Assembly: GCA_001483205.1 (NCBI GenBank) | Contig: JPPB01000005.1 | Location: 1-6,738 of the forward strand | Length of the DNA: 6,738 bases | Source of the DNA: an alpha proteobacterium 3107 | Lineage (GTDB): Bacteria > Pseudomonadota > Alphaproteobacteria > Rhodobacterales > Rhodobacteraceae | Direction: 5' to 3' | Shown here: positions 4,644 through 6,738 of the stretch, piece by piece | How the letters are laid out: every line of letters starts with the position of its first letter | How positions within the stretch are numbered: position 1 is the stretch's first letter | Made by a program: the position numbers and the translations under genes | Notes under the pieces: generated by a model | Told to the model about the DNA's origin: nothing | The model's input: only the letters and a program-made list of their open reading frames with translations | Databases searched by the model: none

Positions 4644-5126
4644 ATGAACATTCAGAGGCTATTCACCCTGCCGTGCGCAATTCTGTCCGTCGTGGCGCTT
4701 TCGTCCTGCGGCACGTCAGGCAACCTGTTCGGCGATGTGCGGGTGGGGGGCGGCAATACCGGGGACGGGCGCGAGGGGCGCAGTTCTGTTTTCGACCTGT
4801 TTGAAAACCGGGACGACCCGAATGTCACGCTAGAGGTCAACAAATATATCTGGCGGGCGGCGCTTGAGGTGCTGGATTTTCTGCCGATTGAGGCGGCTGA
4901 TCCGTTCTCGGGCGTGATTGTCACCGGATACGGGCGTCCGCCGGGGGGGGGGGCGGCCTATCGTGCCACGGTTCATATCACCGACCCGGCGCTTGATGCC
5001 CGCGCGCTCAGGCTGGCGATGGAGCGTCAGGGCGGCGGCGCGGTTGATGCGGATACGGTGCGCGCGGTTGAGGACGCGATTCTGACCCGCGCGCGACAGT
5101 TGCGCATCGCTGAGGATAACCTCTGA
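4644..5126 (+). CDS. DUF3576-family outer-membrane-type lipoprotein upstream of leuS
   Basis: The protein has 160 residues. Residues 1-22 form a lipoprotein signal: a short basic N-region, a hydrophobic core, and the lipobox LSSC with Cys22 as the lipidated residue; Gly23 follows, so no Asp+2 inner-membrane retention signal. A Gly-rich linker (about 31-48) leads to the DUF3576 domain: LEVNKYIWRAALEVLDFLPI (63-82), ADPFSGVIVT (85-94), a strand YRATVHITD (106-114), a RALRLAMERQ helix (120-129) and the conserved C-terminal AVEDAILTRARQLRIA (141-156). The domain is well conserved in Alphaproteobacteria, but its role is not established to my knowledge. The arrangement DUF3576, leuS and then often an LptE-like gene hints at an envelope link, which is inference. 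The codons for Pro100 to Ala104 contain an 11-G run. leuS starts 78 bp downstream and is probably cotranscribed. Confidence 0.9.
   Translation: MNIQRLFTLPCAILSVVALSSCGTSGNLFGDVRVGGGNTGDGREGRSSVFDLFENRDDPNVTLEVNKYIWRAALEVLDFLPIEAADPFSGVIVTGYGRPPGGGAAYRATVHITDPALDARALRLAMERQGGGAVDADTVRAVEDAILTRARQLRIAEDNL
4943..4953 (+). repeat. Homopolymer of eleven G within the lipoprotein gene
   Basis: Eleven consecutive G bases run from the last base of Pro100 through Gly101-Gly103 into Ala104. The frame is intact at this count and the domain resumes normally with AAYRATV, so eleven is a functional length. A change by one or two bases would shift the frame in the middle of the domain. Such runs are prone to polymerase slippage and to sequencing error. 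Confidence 0.97.
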
Positions 5127-5128
5127 GC

Positions 5129-5178
5129 GGGCGGGCGCGGATGGTTTTGCCGGGGTTGTTCCCGCGTTGCCCCCGCCC
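5129..5178 (+). promoter_or_regulatory. Possible leader stem in the DUF3576-leuS spacer
   Basis: GGGCGGG (5129-5135) can pair with CCCGCCC (5172-5178), and CGCGG (5136-5140) with CCGCG (5162-5166), giving an interrupted long stem that fills most of the 78-bp spacer. I see no Leu-rich leader peptide and no T-run, so attenuation is not supported. It may affect mRNA processing or be incidental to base composition. Confidence 0.25.
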
Positions 5179-5204
5179 GGTGCCGCCACATTCGAGAGAC
5201 CGGC

Positions 5205-6738
5205 ATGGATCGCTATACTCCCGCGGAAACAGAGCCGAAATGGCAAGAGGCCTGGCGGAAGGCCGGGGCGTTTGAGGCTGCGCCGCCGACGCCTGAAAAG
5301 CCGAAATACTATGTGCTGGAGATGTTCCCCTATCCCTCGGGGCGCATCCATATCGGGCATGTGCGCAACTACACCATGGGCGATGTGGTGGCGCGTTACA
5401 AAAGAACCCTCGGGTTTACCGTGTTTCACCCGATGGGGTGGGATGCGTTCGGGCTTCCGGCGGAAAACGCGGCGATTAAGGAGGGCGGCCACCCGCACCA
5501 GTGGACTTATGACAATATCGCGGTGATGCGGGATCAGATGAAACCGCTTGGCCTGTCGATTGACTGGTCGCGCGAGTTTGCCACCTGCGACCCGGATTAT
5601 TACCGCCAGCAGCAGGCGATGTTCATCGATTGTCTGGAAAGGGGGATGGCCTATCGCAAGAAGGCCATGGCGAACTGGGATCCGGTTGAGCAGACCGTGC
5701 TGGCCCGCGAACAGGTGGTTGACGGCAAGGGGTGGCGGTCTGGTGCGGTGATTGAGCGCCGCGAAGTCGAGCAGTGGTTTTTCGCAATCTCGGACCATTC
5801 GGCGGAGTTGCTGAAGGCGCTTGACGGTCTTGAGGGCTGGCCGGACAGGGTGCGCGCGATGCAGGCCAACTGGATCGGCGAATCCCACGGGCTGCAATTC
5901 GCTTTTGATTTGGTCGAACCGGCGGGCGGGCAGGAGCGAATCGAGGTCTACACCACCCGACCCGACACGCTTATGGGGGCGAGTTTTGTCGGCATTTCCC
6001 CCGATCATCCGCTGGCCAGGGCGCTGGAGGCGGATATGCCCGACCTTGCCGACTTCAATGCCGAATGTCGCCGGGCGAGCACGGCAGAGGCTGATCTCAG
6101 AAAGGCCGAAAAGCTCGGGTTTGATACCGGTCTCAGGGTCCGCCACCCGCTTGACCCTGCATGGGAGCTGCCGGTCTGGGTGGCGAATTTCATTATGATG
6201 GACTACGGGTCCGGGGCGATTTTCGCCTGCCCGGCCCATGACCAGCGCGATCTGGATTTCTGCCGCAAATACGGTCTGCCGGTGAAGGATGCCTTCCTGT
6301 CACTCGACGACCCGAAACCGGCCATAGCTGTGGCCTATGTGCCGCCGAAGACGGAAAAGGTGAAGTGGATTGACCATTTTACCGGCCTTGATGTCGCCAC
6401 CGGGCAAGAGGCGGTCGATTCAACGATTGCCTGTGCCGAACGGGAAGGGTGGGGCAGGGGCGTCACCCGCTATCGCCTGCGCGACTGGGGCTTTTCCCGC
6501 CAACGCTATTGGGGCTGTCCGATCCCGGTTGTCTATTGCGATGATTGCGGCATTGTGCCTGAGCGCCGGGAAAACCTGCCTGTCCGCCTGCCTGATGATG
6601 TGCGTTTCGATCAGTTGGGCAATCCGCTTGACCGTCACCCGACATGGACGGCGACGCCTTGCCCGGCCTGCGGCAAACCCGCCCGGCGCGAAACCGACAC
6701 CATGGACACATTCGTCGATTCGTCGTGGTATTTCGCCC
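5205..6738 (+). CDS. leuS: Leucyl-tRNA synthetase, N-terminal ~511 residues (runs off the right edge)
   Basis: This class I synthetase charges tRNA-Leu in the cytoplasm, using ATP and leucine. The frame is open from ATG 5205 to the window end, with GAGAG (5194-5198) six bases upstream; about 511 of an expected ~850 codons are present. The N-terminus [17 protein letters not shown] is typical of bacterial LeuS. The Rossmann-fold HIGH motif is at residues 49-52 ([15 protein letters not shown]). [16 protein letters not shown] follows, then [15 protein letters not shown]. The CP1 editing domain shows its Thr-rich TTRPDTLMG (250-258) and [18 protein letters not shown] (332-349), whose Asp346 matches the conserved editing aspartate. 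Two Cys pairs (CDDCG and CPACG) look like the bacterial zinc-binding insertion. [10 protein letters not shown], the return to the catalytic core, is at the edge; KMSKS and the anticodon-binding domain lie outside. Nothing is abnormal. Confidence 0.98.
   Translation, partial: MDRYTPAETEPKWQEAWRKAGAFEAAPPTPEKPKYYVLEMFPYPSGRIHIGHVRNYTMGDVVARYKRTLGFTVFHPMGWDAFGLPAENAAIKEGGHPHQWTYDNIAVMRDQMKPLGLSIDWSREFATCDPDYYRQQQAMFIDCLERGMAYRKKAMANWDPVEQTVLAREQVVDGKGWRSGAVIERREVEQWFFAISDHSAELLKALDGLEGWPDRVRAMQANWIGESHGLQFAFDLVEPAGGQERIEVYTTRPDTLMGASFVGISPDHPLARALEADMPDLADFNAECRRASTAEADLRKAEKLGFDTGLRVRHPLDPAWELPVWVANFIMMDYGSGAIFACPAHDQRDLDFCRKYGLPVKDAFLSLDDPKPAIAVAYVPPKTEKVKWIDHFTGLDVATGQEAVDSTIACAEREGWGRGVTRYRLRDWGFSRQRYWGCPIPVVYCDDCGIVPERRENLPVRLPDDVRFDQLGNPLDRHPTWTATPCPACGKPARRETDTMDTFVDSSWYFA

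Noticed and set aside
4830..6239. A 469-codon open frame on the minus strand, opposite the lipoprotein gene and leuS
   Set aside because: It is antisense to two well-recognised genes with clear motifs. Its translation is rich in Arg, Pro and His without any family signature, as expected for a shadow frame in G+C-rich DNA.

Overview
The window looks like chromosomal DNA from an alphaproteobacterium, most likely of the Rhodobacterales (Rhodobacteraceae/Paracoccaceae). The evidence is the high G+C content, a Rhodobacter-type porin signal peptide, a SuhB-like protein with the N-terminus typical of that group, and a DUF3576 lipoprotein directly upstream of leuS. The taxonomic call rests on remembered family sequences, not on a search.

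Layout. (1) Positions 3-353 (+) hold the C-terminal end of a DUF2235-type alpha/beta hydrolase, cut by the window edge. (2) 450-1268 (+) encodes an inositol-monophosphatase/SuhB-fold protein that has lost most of the expected metal-binding residues, so it is probably a pseudoenzyme. (3) 1339-1767 (+) encodes a DUF1640-like coiled-coil protein with one C-terminal membrane helix; its coiled coil contains a 21-bp in-frame tandem repeat. (4) On the minus strand, reading from 3049 down to 1828, lie a hicA toxin frame without a usable start codon, a C-terminally shortened hicB antitoxin and yggS (PLP homeostasis protein). (5) 3153-4361 (-) is an outer-membrane porin, closed by a strong intrinsic terminator at 3097-3129. 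(6) The 282-bp divergent intergenic region 4362-4643 holds several inverted repeats. (7) 4644-5126 (+) is a DUF3576 lipoprotein carrying an 11-G homopolymer. (8) 5205 to the right edge (+) is the first ~511 codons of leuS.

How the genes relate. The porin and the DUF3576-leuS pair are transcribed divergently. DUF3576-leuS is a familiar alphaproteobacterial arrangement. The hicA-hicB-yggS block shares a strand with tight spacing, so any hicAB promoter may also serve yggS. The DUF1640 gene and yggS converge with 60 bp between them and no clear terminator.

I see no CRISPR array, tRNA, rRNA, transposase or phage gene, and no convincing undescribed multigene system. The observations most worth following are the catalytically degenerate SuhB-like protein, the broken-looking HicAB module, the G11 tract in the lipoprotein gene, and the Asp-rich, Lys/Glu-free insertion in the porin.
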